This document shows, piece by piece, positions 24,112 to 34,035 of a DNA stretch of 37,572 nucleotides. The stretch's first letter is position 1, and each line of letters starts with the position of its first letter. This DNA comes from Clostridiales bacterium (GTDB lineage: Bacteria > Bacillota > Clostridia > Oscillospirales > CAG-382), in NCBI GenBank assembly GCA_016286245.1, contig JAEESG010000004.1, forward strand, positions 1 to 37,572, given 5' to 3'. The position numbers were made by a program, and so were the translations under genes. The notes under the pieces are model-generated. The model did no database searches, was not told the origin of the DNA, and saw only the letters and a program-made list of their open reading frames with translations.

Positions 24112-24558
24112 TTAAATCACCTCTGCCTTTCCGCCTGCGGCTTCTATCTTTTCCTTTGCGGATTCCGATATCTTAGCTGCTTTTACGGTGAGCTTCTTTG
24201 TGATTTCGCCTCTTCCGAGCACCTTTAATCCGTCAAGTTCTTTTCTTATTACTCCTTTTTCAAGAAGCACTTCAACCGAAACCTCGTCGCCGTCGTTAAA
24301 GAGCTTATCGAGTGTTTCAAGGTTTACTATTGCATATTCCTTCTTAAAGAGGCTGTTTGAAAATCCTCTTTTGGGAAGTCTTCTGTAAAGCGGAATCTGT
24401 CCGCCTTCAAAACCGGGTCTTACTCCTCCGCCGGATCTGGCTTTCTGTCCTTTATGGCCGCGTCCGCCCGTCTTTCCGTTTCCGGAGCCCGGACCGCGTC
24501 CTCTTCTCCATGCGCCCTTTGCTGAGCCGGCAGCGGGTGAAAGTTCATGTAATTTCAC
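24112..24558 (-). CDS. rplO: 50S ribosomal protein uL15
   Basis: uL15 is a late-assembly protein of the large subunit. The 148-residue product begins [20 protein letters not shown] and has the glycine/arginine-rich extension [20 protein letters not shown] that threads into 23S rRNA. Stop and the secY start are one base apart, so the two are coupled. Confidence 0.97.
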   Translation of the reverse strand: MKLHELSPAAGSAKGAWRRGRGPGSGNGKTGGRGHKGQKARSGGGVRPGFEGGQIPLYRRLPKRGFSNSLFKKEYAIVNLETLDKLFNDGDEVSVEVLLEKGVIRKELDGLKVLGRGEITKKLTVKAAKISESAKEKIEAAGGKAEVI

Positions 24559-24560
24559 TT

Positions 24561-24740
24561 TTAACCCTCCTTTACTGCTATCAGGTAATCGATAAGCTTT
24601 ATCTTTCCCTGTGTGGCTTCGTTATTTTCCTGTACCGTTACATCGCCTATTTTACGTAAGCCCAAAGAGTGTGCGGTGGCGATGTGGTTCTTTTTGCAGC
24701 CGATAAGGCTCTTTTTAAGTGTTATTGTTACCTTTGCCAT
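24561..24740 (-). CDS. rpmD: 50S ribosomal protein uL30
   Basis: The track begins with a GTG at 24743, directly before an ATG. AGGAGG lies five bases from the GTG and eight from the ATG, so the ATG ([14 protein letters not shown], 59 residues) is the likely start. The fold is a small alpha/beta domain with the conserved [16 protein letters not shown] stretch. It ends two bases before rplO. Confidence 0.96.
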   Translation of the reverse strand: MAKVTITLKKSLIGCKKNHIATAHSLGLRKIGDVTVQENNEATQGKIKLIDYLIAVKEG

Positions 24741-24753
24741 CACTGTTTCCTCC

Positions 24754-25260
24754 TTATTTGCTTACTATTTCTTCTTTTGTCTTTCCTCTCGTTTTTGCGA
24801 CTTCTTCAGCCGTTCTGAGATTTTTAAGACCTTCAAACGTTGCTTTTACAACGTTGATTTTATTGTTGGATCTTAAGCTCTTCGCTCTTATATCCTTGAT
24901 TCCGGCCATCTCCACTACCGAACGCACCGTGCCTCCGGCGATTATACCGGTTCCTTCCGACGCCGGCTTGAGAAGTACTCTGGCTGCGCCGAATTCTCCG
25001 ATTATATCGTGAGGAATACTTGTGTTCTTGAGTGATACCGTTATCATACTCTTTTTCGCGTCTTCAAGCGCTTTTCTGATTGCTTCCGGCACTTCGGCTG
25101 ATTTTCCGATTCCGTAGCCTATATGACCGTTGCGGTCTCCTACTACAACTACTGAAGCGAAACGCATGATTCGTCCGCCTTTTACTGTTTTGGATACACG
25201 TCTTGTTTCAATAACCTGTTCCTCAAGTTCAAGTGTTGCAGGATCTATATTGAATGCCAT
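24754..25260 (-). CDS. rpsE: 30S ribosomal protein uS5
   Basis: uS5 lines the mRNA entry channel and affects decoding fidelity. The track starts 18 residues too early; the ATG at 25260 follows AGGAGGGG by four to five bases and starts [16 protein letters not shown] (168 residues). The N-terminal dsRNA-binding-like domain holds [20 protein letters not shown] and the C-terminal domain [16 protein letters not shown], both conserved. Confidence 0.96.
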   Translation of the reverse strand: MAFNIDPATLELEEQVIETRRVSKTVKGGRIMRFASVVVVGDRNGHIGYGIGKSAEVPEAIRKALEDAKKSMITVSLKNTSIPHDIIGEFGAARVLLKPASEGTGIIAGGTVRSVVEMAGIKDIRAKSLRSNNKINVVKATFEGLKNLRTAEEVAKTRGKTKEEIVSK

Positions 25261-25276
25261 ATTACCCCTCCTATTT

Positions 25277-25636
25277 TTAGAACTTGAGTCCGGCTTCGCG
25301 CGCCGCCTCTGCAAGTTCCTTTACGCGTCCGTGGAAAATGTATCCGCCTCTGTCGAATACGACTTCGTTTATACCGTTTTCAACCGCGCGCTTTGCAACA
25401 AGCTCGCCGACCTTTTTCGCCGCGTCCTTGTTTCCGCCGTATGCGCCGAAATCCCTTTCGGTGCTCGATGCGCTTACCAGTGTCTTTCCGCACGTATCGT
25501 CTATCACCTGCGCGTAAATGTTTGCAAGCGAGCGATATACGCAAAGACGGGGGCGGGAAGCAGTACCGCTTACCTTGGCACGTACTCTTGCGTGTCTTTT
25601 CTTACGCTGAATATTGCTGTCTTTTCTCGATACCAT
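25277..25636 (-). CDS. rplR: 50S ribosomal protein uL18
   Basis: uL18 binds 5S rRNA together with uL5. The 119-residue product starts with a basic tail ([20 protein letters not shown]) and continues with [20 protein letters not shown] and the conserved end [19 protein letters not shown]. Confidence 0.97.
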   Translation of the reverse strand: MVSRKDSNIQRKKRHARVRAKVSGTASRPRLCVYRSLANIYAQVIDDTCGKTLVSASSTERDFGAYGGNKDAAKKVGELVAKRAVENGINEVVFDRGGYIFHGRVKELAEAAREAGLKF

Positions 25637-25656
25637 TTTACTGCACTCCCTTCCTG

Positions 25657-26196
25657 TTACTTGCCGGCCTTACCGGATTTACGTCTGATTCTCTCGTCGG
25701 AATACTTGATTCCCTTGCCGAGATACGGTTCCGGCGGACGTTTCTTTCTGATTTCGGCCGTTATCTGACCTACCTTCTGCTTATCCGCTCCGGACACGAT
25801 TATCGTGTTGGGATCCGGCACTTCAAACGTGATTCCGTCGCTCTCTTCGATATTTACGGGATGTGAATATCCGATTGTGAGCACGAGCTGTTTGCCCTGC
25901 TTTGCCGCACGGTATCCCACGCCGTTTATCTCAAGCTTCTTGCTGAATCCGTTCGTTACGCCTTCTACCATATTTGAAATCAATGAACGTGTAAGTCCAT
26001 GAAGTGCTTTTTGCTGTTTTTCCTCACCGGGACGTTCTACCGTCAATACACCGTCTTCAACCTTGAGTTTCATCTCGGGATTGATTTTCTGTGTAAGCGT
26101 GCCCTTCGGGCCTTTTACGGTAATGCAGTTCTCTGCATCAATTTTAACGTCAACACCGGCAGGAATTGTAACAGGCATTCTACCTATTCTTGACAT
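25657..26196 (-). CDS. rplF: 50S ribosomal protein uL6
   Basis: uL6 is near the sarcin-ricin loop and the factor-binding site. The 179-residue product starts [20 protein letters not shown] and shows the C-terminal signature [25 protein letters not shown]. Two tandem L6 domains are present. The gap of about 100 bases to rpsH upstream is one of the longer ones in the operon but I see no promoter or terminator in it. Confidence 0.97.
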   Translation of the reverse strand: MSRIGRMPVTIPAGVDVKIDAENCITVKGPKGTLTQKINPEMKLKVEDGVLTVERPGEEKQQKALHGLTRSLISNMVEGVTNGFSKKLEINGVGYRAAKQGKQLVLTIGYSHPVNIEESDGITFEVPDPNTIIVSGADKQKVGQITAEIRKKRPPEPYLGKGIKYSDERIRRKSGKAGK

Positions 26197-26299
26197 GATG
26201 TTTCTCCTTCCGTTAATTACGCTTCTTTTTTCTGTATGTGTTTTTCACCTTACAGAATCAACATTAAATTAACATTTTTGTTGCATTAAATTGAAGCAA

Positions 26300-26698
26300 T
26301 TACCAAACATATGCGAGTACTTCGCCGCCCACGTTGTTAGCCTTAGCTTTCTTGTCCGTCATGATGCCTTTCGACGTCGAAATGATCGCGATTCCGAGAC
26401 CTTTCATTACGTTCGGCATATCTTCACAGCTCGTGTAGATTCTGAGACCGGGCTTTGATACTCTGCGAAGTCCCTGTATTACCTTTGTCTTATTTGCTCC
26501 GTATTTGAGTGTTACACGGATTACGCCCTGTTTTCCGTCTTCTATTATCTGATAACCGTTTATATATCCTTCTTCCTGAAGTATTTCGGCGATTGCTTTC
26601 TTTACTCCCGATGCAGGAATGTCAACTGTTTCGTGTTTCGACGAATTTGCGTTACGTATACGTGTGAGCATATCTGCAATTACGTCTGTAATCTGCAT
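26300..26698 (-). CDS. rpsH: 30S ribosomal protein uS8
   Basis: uS8 binds the central domain of 16S rRNA; in E. coli it also represses the spc operon. The 132-residue product starts [20 protein letters not shown] and has the C-terminal signature [18 protein letters not shown]. It lies between rpsN and rplF. Confidence 0.97.
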   Translation of the reverse strand: MQITDVIADMLTRIRNANSSKHETVDIPASGVKKAIAEILQEEGYINGYQIIEDGKQGVIRVTLKYGANKTKVIQGLRRVSKPGLRIYTSCEDMPNVMKGLGIAIISTSKGIMTDKKAKANNVGGEVLAYVW

Positions 26699-26731
26699 AA
26701 ATTGTGACCTCCTTACTTATTCTGATAAGTT

Positions 26732-26917
26732 TTACCAGCTTGCTTTCTTTACGCCGGGGATTTCTCCCTTATATGCAAGCTCTCTGAAACAGATACGGCA
26801 TATTCCGTATTTGCGAAGATAAGCGTGGGGACGGCCGCAAATCTTACATCTGTTATATTCACGAGTAGAGAACTTCTGCGCTCTCTGCTGCTTTAATATC
26901 ATAGCTTTCTTTGCCAT
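26732..26917 (-). CDS. rpsN: 30S ribosomal protein uS14, zinc (type Z) form
   Basis: The 61-residue product is the short zinc-binding form: Cys24, Cys27, Cys40 and Cys43 in [21 protein letters not shown]. Firmicutes may also keep a Cys-less paralogue for zinc limitation; none is in the window. It lies between rplE and rpsH. Confidence 0.97.
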   Translation of the reverse strand: MAKKAMILKQQRAQKFSTREYNRCKICGRPHAYLRKYGICRICFRELAYKGEIPGVKKASW

Positions 26918-26935
26918 TATTTTTACCTACCCCTC

Positions 26936-27478
26936 TTACTGCTTTGCAAACGGCGCGCCCATGAGAGAAAGAAGCTCTCTTGCGTGTTCGTCGTTTGTCG
27001 CTGTTGTTACGAATACTATGTCCATACCTCTGATTTTTTCTATCTTATCATACTCTATTTCAGGGAATATGAGCTGTTCCTTGATACCTACGGAATAATT
27101 TCCTCTGCCGTCGAACGCGTTGGGATTTATTCCCTTGAAGTCTCTTACTCTCGGAAGTGCGAGATTGAAGAATCTGTCCATGAATTCGTACATTCTCTCT
27201 CCTCTGAGCGTTACTTTTGCGCCTATTTTCATTCCCTGACGGATTTTGAAGTTCGCCACGGATTTTCTTGCGTAGGTGGGAACCGCTTTCTGTCCCGTTA
27301 TGATTCCGAGGTCTGCGATTATATTGTCGATAACCTTCGCGTTGTCCTTTGCGTCTCCCGCGCCGATATTGATGATGATTTTATCAACCTTCGGTATCTG
27401 CATGGGGCTTTTGTATTCGAATTTCTTCATAAGAGCGGGAGCTACTTCGTTTTTATAGTATTCACTGAGTCTTGACAT
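26936..27478 (-). CDS. rplE: 50S ribosomal protein uL5
   Basis: uL5 bridges 5S rRNA and the 30S head. The track begins 15 residues early; the ATG at 27478 follows GGGAGGAAAAG and begins [20 protein letters not shown] (180 residues). Conserved parts are [29 protein letters not shown] and the end [15 protein letters not shown]. Confidence 0.97.
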   Translation of the reverse strand: MSRLSEYYKNEVAPALMKKFEYKSPMQIPKVDKIIINIGAGDAKDNAKVIDNIIADLGIITGQKAVPTYARKSVANFKIRQGMKIGAKVTLRGERMYEFMDRFFNLALPRVRDFKGINPNAFDGRGNYSVGIKEQLIFPEIEYDKIEKIRGMDIVFVTTATNDEHARELLSLMGAPFAKQ

Positions 27479-27495
27479 TTCTTTTCCTCCCGTCA

Positions 27496-27822
27496 TCAAA
27501 GAATTTCGCCGCACTTGGCGCAAACTCTTACCTTTTTGCCGTCTTCAAGAGTTTTATGAGCAACTCTTGTGCCTTTGCCGCACTTTGCGCAGAATATGTT
27601 GGCTTTCGATGCGTAAAACGCGCCTTCCACCTTTACTATTCCGCCTTCTTCGCCCTGTTTTCTCGGGCGGACGTGCTTGCTTACTATATTTACACCCTCG
27701 ACAATTATTTTGCCTTCTTTGGGAGATACTTCAAGCACTTTTCCTTTTTTGCCCTTTTCGTCGCCGGATATTACTATTACCGTATCATCCTTGCGAAGAG
27801 CGAGCTTTTTTCTTTCTGCCAT
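27496..27822 (-). CDS. rplX: 50S ribosomal protein uL24
   Basis: uL24 is an assembly initiator at the tunnel exit. The 108-residue product has a KOW motif at about 12-40 ([20 protein letters not shown]). The C-terminus has two CxxC pairs (Cys78/81 and Cys101/104), a zinc-ribbon-like end common in this family. It lies between rplN and rplE. Confidence 0.97.
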   Translation of the reverse strand: MAERKKLALRKDDTVIVISGDEKGKKGKVLEVSPKEGKIIVEGVNIVSKHVRPRKQGEEGGIVKVEGAFYASKANIFCAKCGKGTRVAHKTLEDGKKVRVCAKCGEIL

Positions 27823-27837
27823 TTTCTTATCCTCCCA

Positions 27838-28206
27838 TTAAAGTACTTCCGGCGCGAGTGAAAGTATCTTGAGATATTCCTTCTCACGAAGCTCTCTTGC
27901 TACCGGGCCGAATATACGTGTACCCTTGGGGTTCTTATCCGGGTTTATTATTACTGCCGCATTCTCGTCGAATCTTATATAGCTTCCGTCTGCTCTGCGA
28001 AGGCTCTTGACCGTTCTTACCACAACTGCCTTTACCACGTCGCCTTTTTTAACGACGCCGCCCGGCGTTGCTTTCTTTACGGAACATACTACTACGTCTC
28101 CGATACGGGCATATCTTCTGCCTGTACCTCCGAGAACACGGATGCACATAAGTTCTTTGGCGCCTGTATTATCGGCTACCTTCATGAACGACTGCTGTTG
28201 TATCAT
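27838..28206 (-). CDS. rplN: 50S ribosomal protein uL14
   Basis: uL14 contacts the 30S subunit and assembly/silencing factors. The 122-residue product starts [20 protein letters not shown] and contains the conserved KPKGTRI-type stretch ([16 protein letters not shown]). Length is normal. Confidence 0.97.
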   Translation of the reverse strand: MIQQQSFMKVADNTGAKELMCIRVLGGTGRRYARIGDVVVCSVKKATPGGVVKKGDVVKAVVVRTVKSLRRADGSYIRFDENAAVIINPDKNPKGTRIFGPVARELREKEYLKILSLAPEVL

Positions 28207-28262
28207 TTTTATGTTGCCTCCTTGAATGTGTCCTTTTTGTCTTCATCGAACACAGAATCTTT

Positions 28263-28517
28263 TTATTTTGCCTTTTCGATTATTCTTACAAGACGCCAAT
28301 TCTTGTCCTTGGACAGCGGTCTTGTTTCCATTATTTCCACTTTGTCGCCGATTCCGCACTCGTTGTTTTCATCGTGAGCCTTGAATTTTACGGTTCTCTT
28401 GATGACTTTTTTGTATAGCGGGTGCTTTACGCTGTCGATAATGGATACTACGATCGTCTTATCCATCTTATCGCTGGAAACGATTCCTACTCTCGTTTTT
28501 CTGAGATTTCTTTCCAT
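28263..28517 (-). CDS. rpsQ: 30S ribosomal protein uS17
   Basis: uS17 is an early-binding OB-fold protein of the 30S body. The 84-residue product contains [20 protein letters not shown] and ends in [20 protein letters not shown]. It lies between rpmC and rplN. Confidence 0.97.
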   Translation of the reverse strand: MERNLRKTRVGIVSSDKMDKTIVVSIIDSVKHPLYKKVIKRTVKFKAHDENNECGIGDKVEIMETRPLSKDKNWRLVRIIEKAK

Positions 28518-28538
28518 TTCTTTTTACTCCTTTCCCGC

Positions 28539-28727
28539 TTACGCTTTTTTCTCTGTCATCACCGTCATTATCTTGGCGATGTTCTTTTTGGTTTCGACGA
28601 TTTTCTGAGGATTGTCGAGCTGATGTATTGCGTGCTGAAAACGCAAATTGAAAAGTTCTTCTTTTTGTTCCTTCAGAAGTTCTGTAAGCTGTTCGGAGGT
28701 TTTTTCTCTGATTTCGGTAATTTTCAT
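28539..28727 (-). CDS. rpmC: 50S ribosomal protein uL29
   Basis: uL29 is a small two-helix protein at the tunnel exit and a docking point for trigger factor/SRP together with uL23. The 62-residue product starts MKITEIREKTSEQLTELLKE and contains KEELFNLRFQHAIHQLDNPQ. It starts four bases after the rplP stop. Confidence 0.96.
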   Translation of the reverse strand: MKITEIREKTSEQLTELLKEQKEELFNLRFQHAIHQLDNPQKIVETKKNIAKIMTVMTEKKA

Positions 28728-28731
28728 TTAC

Positions 28732-29151
28732 TTACGCCTCCATTTCTTCTTTTTTCACAAACTTGCATTTGATGGGAAGCTTGTGAGAAGCAAGACGCAT
28801 TGCTTCACGCGCCTGGTCTTCAGGTACTCCGTCCATTTCGAAGAGAATTCTTCCCGGTTTTACAACCGCTACCCAGTACTCGGGTGAACCTTTACCGGAT
28901 CCCATACGGGTTTCGGCGGGTTTTTCCGTTACGGGTTTATCGGGGAATATTTTTATCCATACCTGGCCGCCACGTCTGATGTATCTTGTCATCGCTATAC
29001 GGGCTGCTTCTATCTGGTTGCTTGTTATCCAAGCCGGTTCAAGCGCCATAAGTCCGTACGTTCCGTTGGAAATTTTGTTGCCTCTTGTTGCAACGCCTTT
29101 CATACGGCCTCTCTGCACTCTTCTGTATTTTACTCTTTTAGGCATTAACAT
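28732..29151 (-). CDS. rplP: 50S ribosomal protein uL16
   Basis: uL16 is close to the A-site tRNA and the peptidyl-transferase centre. Two starts, ATG at 29151 and 29145, are possible; [19 protein letters not shown] from 29151 matches the family start (MLxPKR) and has GGAGGAG at a better distance, so 29151 is kept (139 residues). [20 protein letters not shown] and [13 protein letters not shown] are conserved. It is three bases from rpsC. Confidence 0.96.
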   Translation of the reverse strand: MLMPKRVKYRRVQRGRMKGVATRGNKISNGTYGLMALEPAWITSNQIEAARIAMTRYIRRGGQVWIKIFPDKPVTEKPAETRMGSGKGSPEYWVAVVKPGRILFEMDGVPEDQAREAMRLASHKLPIKCKFVKKEEMEA

Positions 29152-29154
29152 GAT

Positions 29155-29847
29155 TTATCTTGCTCCTCCTTCTGCCTTAGAAGGCGCATTGTTGTGTCTT
29201 TTTACTGCTTTTGCGGCGTTTGCGAGCACTTCTCCCTTATAGATCCATACTTTTACGCCGATTTTTCCGTAGGTCGTATCTGCTTCCCAGAATCCGTAAT
29301 CGATGTCCGCGCGGATTGTCTGAAGCGGAATGGTACCTTCGTGGTAGTGTTCGGTTCTTGCGATTTCGGCGCCGTTAAGACGTCCCGAAAGCTTTATTTT
29401 GATTCCCTTTGCGCCGAGTTTCATCGTTCTGCCTATCGCCTGTTTCATTGCGCGGCGGAACGCGATTCTTCTTTCAAGCTGTGCCGCAACGGATTCCGCT
29501 ACGAGCTGCGCATTGAGATCGGGCTGCTTGATTTCAACTACGTTTACGAGAGCGGGCGTTCCCGTGAATGCCTCTATATCTCCCTTAAGCTTATCTATTT
29601 CCGCACCCTGTTTTCCGATTATCATACCGGGTTTTGCACAGTGTACAAATACCTTTACTCTTTTACCGTCGCGTTCGATTTCTATTTTCGGAACGCCGGC
29701 TCCCTGAAGCTTTTTCTTCAGCCAAGTTCTGAGTTTATAGTCCGCAACGAGCGTATCTCCGAATACTTCGTCTTTTGCAAACCATCTTGAATCCCAGTCT
29801 TTTATTACGCCTACACGCAAGCCGTGAGGATTAACTTTCTGACCCAT
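29155..29847 (-). CDS. rpsC: 30S ribosomal protein uS3
   Basis: uS3 forms part of the mRNA entry site and has helicase activity with uS4/uS5. The 230-residue product has [20 protein letters not shown], a type II KH domain at about 40-110 with the GxxG-like GKQG in [13 protein letters not shown], and the C-terminal signature [24 protein letters not shown] stretch ([19 protein letters not shown]). Confidence 0.97.
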   Translation of the reverse strand: MGQKVNPHGLRVGVIKDWDSRWFAKDEVFGDTLVADYKLRTWLKKKLQGAGVPKIEIERDGKRVKVFVHCAKPGMIIGKQGAEIDKLKGDIEAFTGTPALVNVVEIKQPDLNAQLVAESVAAQLERRIAFRRAMKQAIGRTMKLGAKGIKIKLSGRLNGAEIARTEHYHEGTIPLQTIRADIDYGFWEADTTYGKIGVKVWIYKGEVLANAAKAVKRHNNAPSKAEGGAR

Positions 29848-29913
29848 ACTTCGTAATAAGCCTCCTTTAATTTTTTTCCGACGTTTTCACGTCTTTTGTA
29901 TATCTTTGCGGTA

Positions 29914-30246
29914 TTACTTTTCTTTTACCGCAAGTGTTATATGAGAACTTCTCTTTAAAATTCTGTATGCTCTGCCCTTATCGCGCGCCATTATTCTTTT
30001 GGCGGTTCTTCCGGGTGTTACAAAGCATTCTGAAACGTAAAGCTTGGACGTATCCATGCCGTGATTGTTTTCAGCGTTTGCAACAGCCGATTTAAGCAGC
30101 TTTGCTACCGGCTCGCTTGCCGACTTTCTCGTGTTCGCAAGTATTCCCACAGCCGTCGCAACGTCCTTGTTTCTTATGAGATCAAGGACAATCGAAACTT
30201 TTCTGGGAGATATTCTCAAATCGTACAAATACGCTTTGGTTTCCAT
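29914..30246 (-). CDS. rplV: 50S ribosomal protein uL22
   Basis: uL22 lines the peptide exit tunnel; changes in its loop give macrolide resistance in other bacteria. The 110-residue product contains LRISPRKVSIVLDLIRNKDV and ends in KRIMARDKGRAYRILKRSSH, typical of the family. Length is normal with the full tunnel hairpin. Confidence 0.97.
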   Translation of the reverse strand: METKAYLYDLRISPRKVSIVLDLIRNKDVATAVGILANTRKSASEPVAKLLKSAVANAENNHGMDTSKLYVSECFVTPGRTAKRIMARDKGRAYRILKRSSHITLAVKEK

Positions 30247-30317
30247 TATGAGTTTTGCCTCCTTTCACGTTCTTACCGTTTTTGCCACGGTATAACTGTG
30301 TTCATGCAAAATTTTTA

Positions 30318-30593
30318 TCAGCTGTTTGTTGTCTTTGATCCCGAATGTCCTCTGAACGTTCTTGTGGGAGCAAATTCACCTAATTTATGTCCTACCATAT
30401 CTTCCGTAACGTATACAGGCACATGCTTTCTTCCGTCGTGAACGGCTATTGTATGTCCCACGAATTCGGGAAATATCGTAGAAGCTCTTGACCATGTCTT
30501 AAGAACTCTTTTTTCGCCCTTTTCGTTCATTTCGCTTATTCTCGCGAAAAGCTTTGCTTCGACGAAAGGTCCTTTTTTAACACTTCTGCTCAA
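30318..30593 (-). CDS. rpsS: 30S ribosomal protein uS19
   Basis: uS19 forms the 30S head with uS13. The 91-residue product starts [20 protein letters not shown] and has [20 protein letters not shown] and [18 protein letters not shown], both strongly conserved. Confidence 0.97.
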   Translation of the reverse strand: MSRSVKKGPFVEAKLFARISEMNEKGEKRVLKTWSRASTIFPEFVGHTIAVHDGRKHVPVYVTEDMVGHKLGEFAPTRTFRGHSGSKTTNS

Positions 30594-30613
30594 TTTTATG
30601 CCTCCTTTACGGT

Positions 30614-31447
30614 TTACTTATCGTTTCTTCTCTTTACGATGAATTTGTTTGTGCGTGCTTTCTTATCGCGCGTCTTATAGCCCAGTGTAGGTTTGCCCCA
30701 AGGCGTTACCGGTGTCGGACGTCCGATAGGCGATTTGCCTTCGCCGCCGCCGTGCGGGTGGTCGCACGGGTTCATTACGGAACCTCTTACCGTCGGTCTT
30801 ACGCCGAGATGTCTCTTCTTTCCGGCTTTACCGAGGTTTATGTTTTCGTGCTCGAGGTTTCCTACCTGACCGATTGTTGCCTTGCAGTCAAGTCTTATCA
30901 TTCTTACTTCGCCCGAAGGAAGTCTTACCTGGGATATTCCGTTTTCCTTTGCCATAAGCTGTGCTGCCGCTCCGGCGCTGCGAACGAGCTGTCCGCCTTT
31001 TCCCGGATACAGTTCTATGTTATGGATAAGCGTACCTACCGGTATTTCGCTTATGGGAAGCACGTTGCCCGGCTTGATGTCGGCTTTTGCGCTGTTTATT
31101 ACAACGTCTCCGACGTTAAGTCCCACAGGCGCTATGCTGTAAGTCTTTTCGCCCGTCTCGTACTGCATGAGTGCGATATAGGCCGTTCTGTTGGGGTCGT
31201 ATTCTATTGAAAGTACTTTTGCGGGGACGTCTTCAATGTTCTTTCTGAAGTCCATTATTCTGTACTTTATTCTGTTTCCGCCGCCGTGATGACGAACGGT
31301 TATTTTACCTGTATTATTACGTCCGGCATGCTTTTTGAGCACTGTTACCAGGCTTTTTTCGGGTTTGGATTTCGTTATTTCATCAAAACCCGGAACCGTC
31401 ATTTGTCTTCTTGCCGGAGTAGTAGGTTTGAATGTCTTTACTGCCAT
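30614..31447 (-). CDS. rplB: 50S ribosomal protein uL2
   Basis: uL2 is needed for subunit joining and peptidyl-transferase activity. The 277-residue product starts [20 protein letters not shown] and contains [20 protein letters not shown] and the catalytic-region motif [20 protein letters not shown]. It is full length. Confidence 0.98.
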   Translation of the reverse strand: MAVKTFKPTTPARRQMTVPGFDEITKSKPEKSLVTVLKKHAGRNNTGKITVRHHGGGNRIKYRIMDFRKNIEDVPAKVLSIEYDPNRTAYIALMQYETGEKTYSIAPVGLNVGDVVINSAKADIKPGNVLPISEIPVGTLIHNIELYPGKGGQLVRSAGAAAQLMAKENGISQVRLPSGEVRMIRLDCKATIGQVGNLEHENINLGKAGKKRHLGVRPTVRGSVMNPCDHPHGGGEGKSPIGRPTPVTPWGKPTLGYKTRDKKARTNKFIVKRRNDK

Positions 31448-31502
31448 AATTACTCCATTTCCCGGAATCCATAAAGGATTGCCGTGTATATTTTGTATTT
31501 GA

Positions 31503-31796
31503 TTACATCATACTGTCGAAGAACTCTATAGTCTTTGAATCGGGTTTAAGCGTTACTATCGCTTTTTTCCATTCCGAAGTCCTGCCGAGCTGGTAACGTA
31601 CTCTTTTTTCCTTGCTTTTTACGCTTATCGTGTTTACCTTGTCGACCTTAACCTTGAATATTTCCTCAATCGCCTTCTTGATTTCTATCTTGTTGGCGTC
31701 GGAAGCTACTTCAAAAGTATACTTCTTGTCTGCGAGTCTTGACATGCTTGCTTCTGTTATAATCGGACGGATTATTACGTCATGTGCAGTTTTCAT
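31503..31796 (-). CDS. rplW: 50S ribosomal protein uL23
   Basis: uL23 is the docking site for trigger factor, SRP and SecY at the tunnel exit. The 97-residue product has [20 protein letters not shown] and [15 protein letters not shown]. Its ATG overlaps the rplD stop by one base, so they are coupled. Confidence 0.97.
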   Translation of the reverse strand: MKTAHDVIIRPIITEASMSRLADKKYTFEVASDANKIEIKKAIEEIFKVKVDKVNTISVKSKEKRVRYQLGRTSEWKKAIVTLKPDSKTIEFFDSMM

Positions 31797-32419
31797 TATG
31801 CGTATACCTCCTCGATTACCGATACGGCGTCTTTCGCGACTACGAACATATCGCAGTTGAGTATGTCGTACACGTTAAGAGTGCCGGGAGTTGCCGTCTT
31901 TACGCCCGGTATATTGGACGCGGACTGTGCAACAAATTTATCGTTTTCTGCAGTAACTATGAGCGCTTTTTTATCTGCGCCTATGCCTTTAAGCATATTT
32001 ACTATCGTTTTGGTTTTGAATTCGTTCATGGTAAGATTTTCTATTACAGCCATTTCGCTGTCAGCCACCTTTGAGCTGAGCGCCGACTGCATAGCTATTC
32101 TCTTTACCTTTTTGTTTATCGATACTCTCCACGAACGCGGCTTGGGTCCGAATGCAATTCCGCCGTGCGTCCACTGAGGCGAACGGGTCGAGCCCTGTCT
32201 TGCTCTGCCGGTGCCCTTCTGTCTCCACGGCTTTATTCCGCCGCCGGATACTTCCGCGCGTGTTTTGGTACTCTGCGTACCCTGTCTCTGATTCAAAAGA
32301 TATGCTCTGACAACGCTGTGGAGGACGGGTTCATTCACTTCGCATCCGAATACTTCGGCCTTAAGCTCAATTTCGCCCTTCTTGTTGCCTGCCATATCGA
32401 ATAATGCAACGTTTGGCAT
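31796..32419 (-). CDS. rplD: 50S ribosomal protein uL4
   Basis: uL4 reaches into the exit tunnel; in E. coli it also represses its own S10 operon by transcription attenuation and translation control. The 207-residue product starts [20 protein letters not shown], has the tunnel loop [20 protein letters not shown] and the C-terminal globular domain. Whether it binds the leader described upstream of rpsJ is an open question. Confidence 0.97.
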   Translation of the reverse strand: MPNVALFDMAGNKKGEIELKAEVFGCEVNEPVLHSVVRAYLLNQRQGTQSTKTRAEVSGGGIKPWRQKGTGRARQGSTRSPQWTHGGIAFGPKPRSWRVSINKKVKRIAMQSALSSKVADSEMAVIENLTMNEFKTKTIVNMLKGIGADKKALIVTAENDKFVAQSASNIPGVKTATPGTLNVYDILNCDMFVVAKDAVSVIEEVYA

Positions 32420-32436
32420 TTGTATTCCTCCTTCGC

Positions 32437-33066
32437 TTATTTAACGGTTGAGCGAATAAACACTATACCGCCTTTTGCTCCGGGAACCGCTCCCTTTACC
32501 GCGATAATGTTTTTCTCAACGTCGATTTTTACTACGTTTAAGTTGAGCATTGTTACCTGCTCGTTACCATACTGTCCTGCCATCTTCTTGTTCTTATAGA
32601 TTCTGGAAGGCGAGGAGTTTGCTCCCATGGAGCCTGCCTGACGGTGTACGGGGCCCGTGCCGTGCGTCATTCTCAGTCTGTGGCTTCCCCAGCGCTTGAT
32701 TACGCCGGAAAATCCGCGTCCTTTTGTAATGCCCGTTACGTCTACGTATTCTCCCGCCTCAAAAACGTCCGCCTTGATTTCGTCGCCTACGTTCATGTTT
32801 TCGGCGTCGTCAAGTTTGAACTCTTTCAGATATTTTTTAAGCGTAAGATTTGCTTTTGCAAACTGTCCCTTTGCGGGTTTTGTGAGTTTTCTTTCGGCTA
32901 CGTCTGAAAATCCGAGCTTTACAGCCGAATAACCGTCGTTTTCAACGGTCTTTTTCTGTACTACCGTGCAAGGGCCGGCTTCGATTACGGTTACGGGAAT
33001 TATGTTTCCGTTTTCATCGAAAACCTGCGTCATGCCGAGTTTCTTTCCTATTATACCTTTTTTCAT
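32437..33066 (-). CDS. rplC: 50S ribosomal protein uL3
   Basis: uL3 is an assembly initiator whose long loop reaches the peptidyl-transferase centre. The 209-residue product starts [20 protein letters not shown] and has [20 protein letters not shown] and [20 protein letters not shown], as in the family. A gap of 103 bases with two small hairpins separates it from rpsJ. Confidence 0.97.
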   Translation of the reverse strand: MKKGIIGKKLGMTQVFDENGNIIPVTVIEAGPCTVVQKKTVENDGYSAVKLGFSDVAERKLTKPAKGQFAKANLTLKKYLKEFKLDDAENMNVGDEIKADVFEAGEYVDVTGITKGRGFSGVIKRWGSHRLRMTHGTGPVHRQAGSMGANSSPSRIYKNKKMAGQYGNEQVTMLNLNVVKIDVEKNIIAVKGAVPGAKGGIVFIRSTVK

Positions 33067-33148
33067 TTCTTTTCCTCCTTAGGTTATTGGTTGGCCGTTT
33101 GAATTACCTCTGCGGCACGGTCAACATGACCTGTTACGGTCTCATATC

Positions 33149-33171
33149 AATTCACAAGGTATCGGTGAATT
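33149..33171 (-). other. Hairpin at the rpsJ stop codon
   Basis: AATTCAC pairs perfectly with GTGAATT around nine bases, overlapping the rpsJ stop. A second GACC-TGTTAC-GGTC hairpin lies just downstream. No U-tail follows, so neither is a terminator. Confidence 0.45.
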
Positions 33172-33481
33172 ATAATACGATTTCTGATTCTACTCCGGTC
33201 GGGAGCTCGAGGTCAACGAGTGCTTCTATCGCCTTCTGTGAAGGTTTCAGAATGTCGATGAGTCTCTTGTGTGTGCGGAACTCGAACTGTTCGCGGCTGT
33301 CCTTATATTTATGAACCGCGCGAAGGATGGTTACGATTTCCTTTTCGGTCGGAAGCGGTATCGGTCCGGACACTTTCGCGCCGTTGCGTTTTGCCGCTTC
33401 TACGATCTTTTCGGCCGCCTGATCTATAAGAGTGTGATCATACGCCTTTAATCTTATTCTGATTTTTTCCTTTGCTGCCAT
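33170..33481 (-). CDS. rpsJ: 30S ribosomal protein uS10 (NusE)
   Basis: uS10 is in the 30S head and, with NusB, takes part in rRNA antitermination. The track starts 18 residues early; the ATG at 33481 follows AAGGAGG by seven bases and begins [20 protein letters not shown] (103 residues). The signature [20 protein letters not shown] is present. It is the first gene of the S10-spc-alpha operon, after a leader of about 385 bases. Confidence 0.97.
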   Translation of the reverse strand: MAAKEKIRIRLKAYDHTLIDQAAEKIVEAAKRNGAKVSGPIPLPTEKEIVTILRAVHKYKDSREQFEFRTHKRLIDILKPSQKAIEALVDLELPTGVESEIVL

Positions 33482-33611
33482 ATTTTTTGCCTCCTTTAAA
33501 ATTTTTGCCCTCACATATACCACGCCACTCCGCATAATATATATGAAGAAAACTTTAATGCGGCACAGTGAATTTTTTGAACACGCGTCCGGGTGTTTCT
33601 TTACTTTCCCG

Positions 33612-33650
33612 AATTAAAAACCCGATTTTTTCTCTTTTGAGAAAGTCGGG
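33612..33650 (-). terminator. Terminator-like hairpin (attenuator candidate) in the S10 leader
   Basis: On the minus strand CCCGACTTTCTC-AAAA-GAGAAAAAATCGGG is followed by TTTTTAATT. It lies about 130 bases upstream of rpsJ and 220 bases downstream of the proposed promoter, that is, inside the leader of the operon. Confidence 0.6.
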
Positions 33651-33800
33651 CAGCTATCATTTCCCATTCCGAAAAAATCCGCAAGAAATCTTTCCGGCAC
33701 ATATTGCGAGGCCTTCCGGCAGCATTACCGGCGGTTCCACGACCGATGTTTAAGAAGTGATACCGTTTGAATACGGTTTTCAATATTCGCTGTCGCCCGT

Positions 33801-33884
33801 TTATCGGACATACTCCACGGAAATTCCCGGCATTACGCCGCAACCTCCCGCTTCATCGCACATCAAGCTTGAATATTCTACCAT
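33801..33884 (-). CDS. Possible small upstream ORF in the S10 leader
   Basis: A 27-residue frame MVEYSSLMCDEAGGCGVMPG... (ATG at 33884, AAGGA upstream) ends at 33801. If transcription starts after the -10 box at 33875-33880, only the in-frame ATG at 33833 is transcribed; it follows GGGAGG by ten bases and gives MPGISVEYVR. This could be a leader peptide or chance. Composition alone does not decide. Confidence 0.25.
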   Translation of the reverse strand: MVEYSSLMCDEAGGCGVMPGISVEYVR

Positions 33885-33903
33885 TATAATTCCTTTTTTG
33901 CAA
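33875..33903 (-). promoter_or_regulatory. Promoter of the S10-spc-alpha operon
   Basis: On the minus strand TTGCAA (33898-33903) and TAGAAT (33875-33880) are 17 bases apart. A TTGACA (33911-33916) and a TATAAT (33883-33888) also occur but are 22 bases apart and so do not pair well. The stretch 33482-33874 is otherwise non-coding leader. Confidence 0.5.
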
Positions 33904-33972
33904 TAGTTTATGTCAAATTTATTTGTAAATTATTTGTGAACTCGGTATTTTTCTCCGTTTTTTTCTTTGAAA

Positions 33973-34001
33973 TTGACAAATTTCTTTATTTCTGTTATAA
34001 T
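33973..34001 (+). promoter_or_regulatory. Promoter of the small membrane protein gene
   Basis: TTGACA (33973-33978) and TATAAT (33996-34001) are exactly 17 bases apart: a perfect sigma-A promoter, 34 bases before the ATG. Confidence 0.85.
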
Positions 34002-34035
34002 AATAAAAATTTTTCATGTTTTTCGGAGGTTTTTT

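Noticed and set aside
33601-33843. Minus-strand ORF of 80 residues in the S10 leader
   Set aside because: It begins at a TTG directly at the end of GGGAGG, so there is no room for initiation, and it runs through the terminator hairpin. Composition is not protein-like.
33898-33916. TTGACA at 33911-33916 with TATAAT at 33883-33888 as the S10 promoter
   Set aside because: The 22-base spacer is too long for sigma-A; the TTGCAA/TAGAAT pair with 17 bases is preferred.
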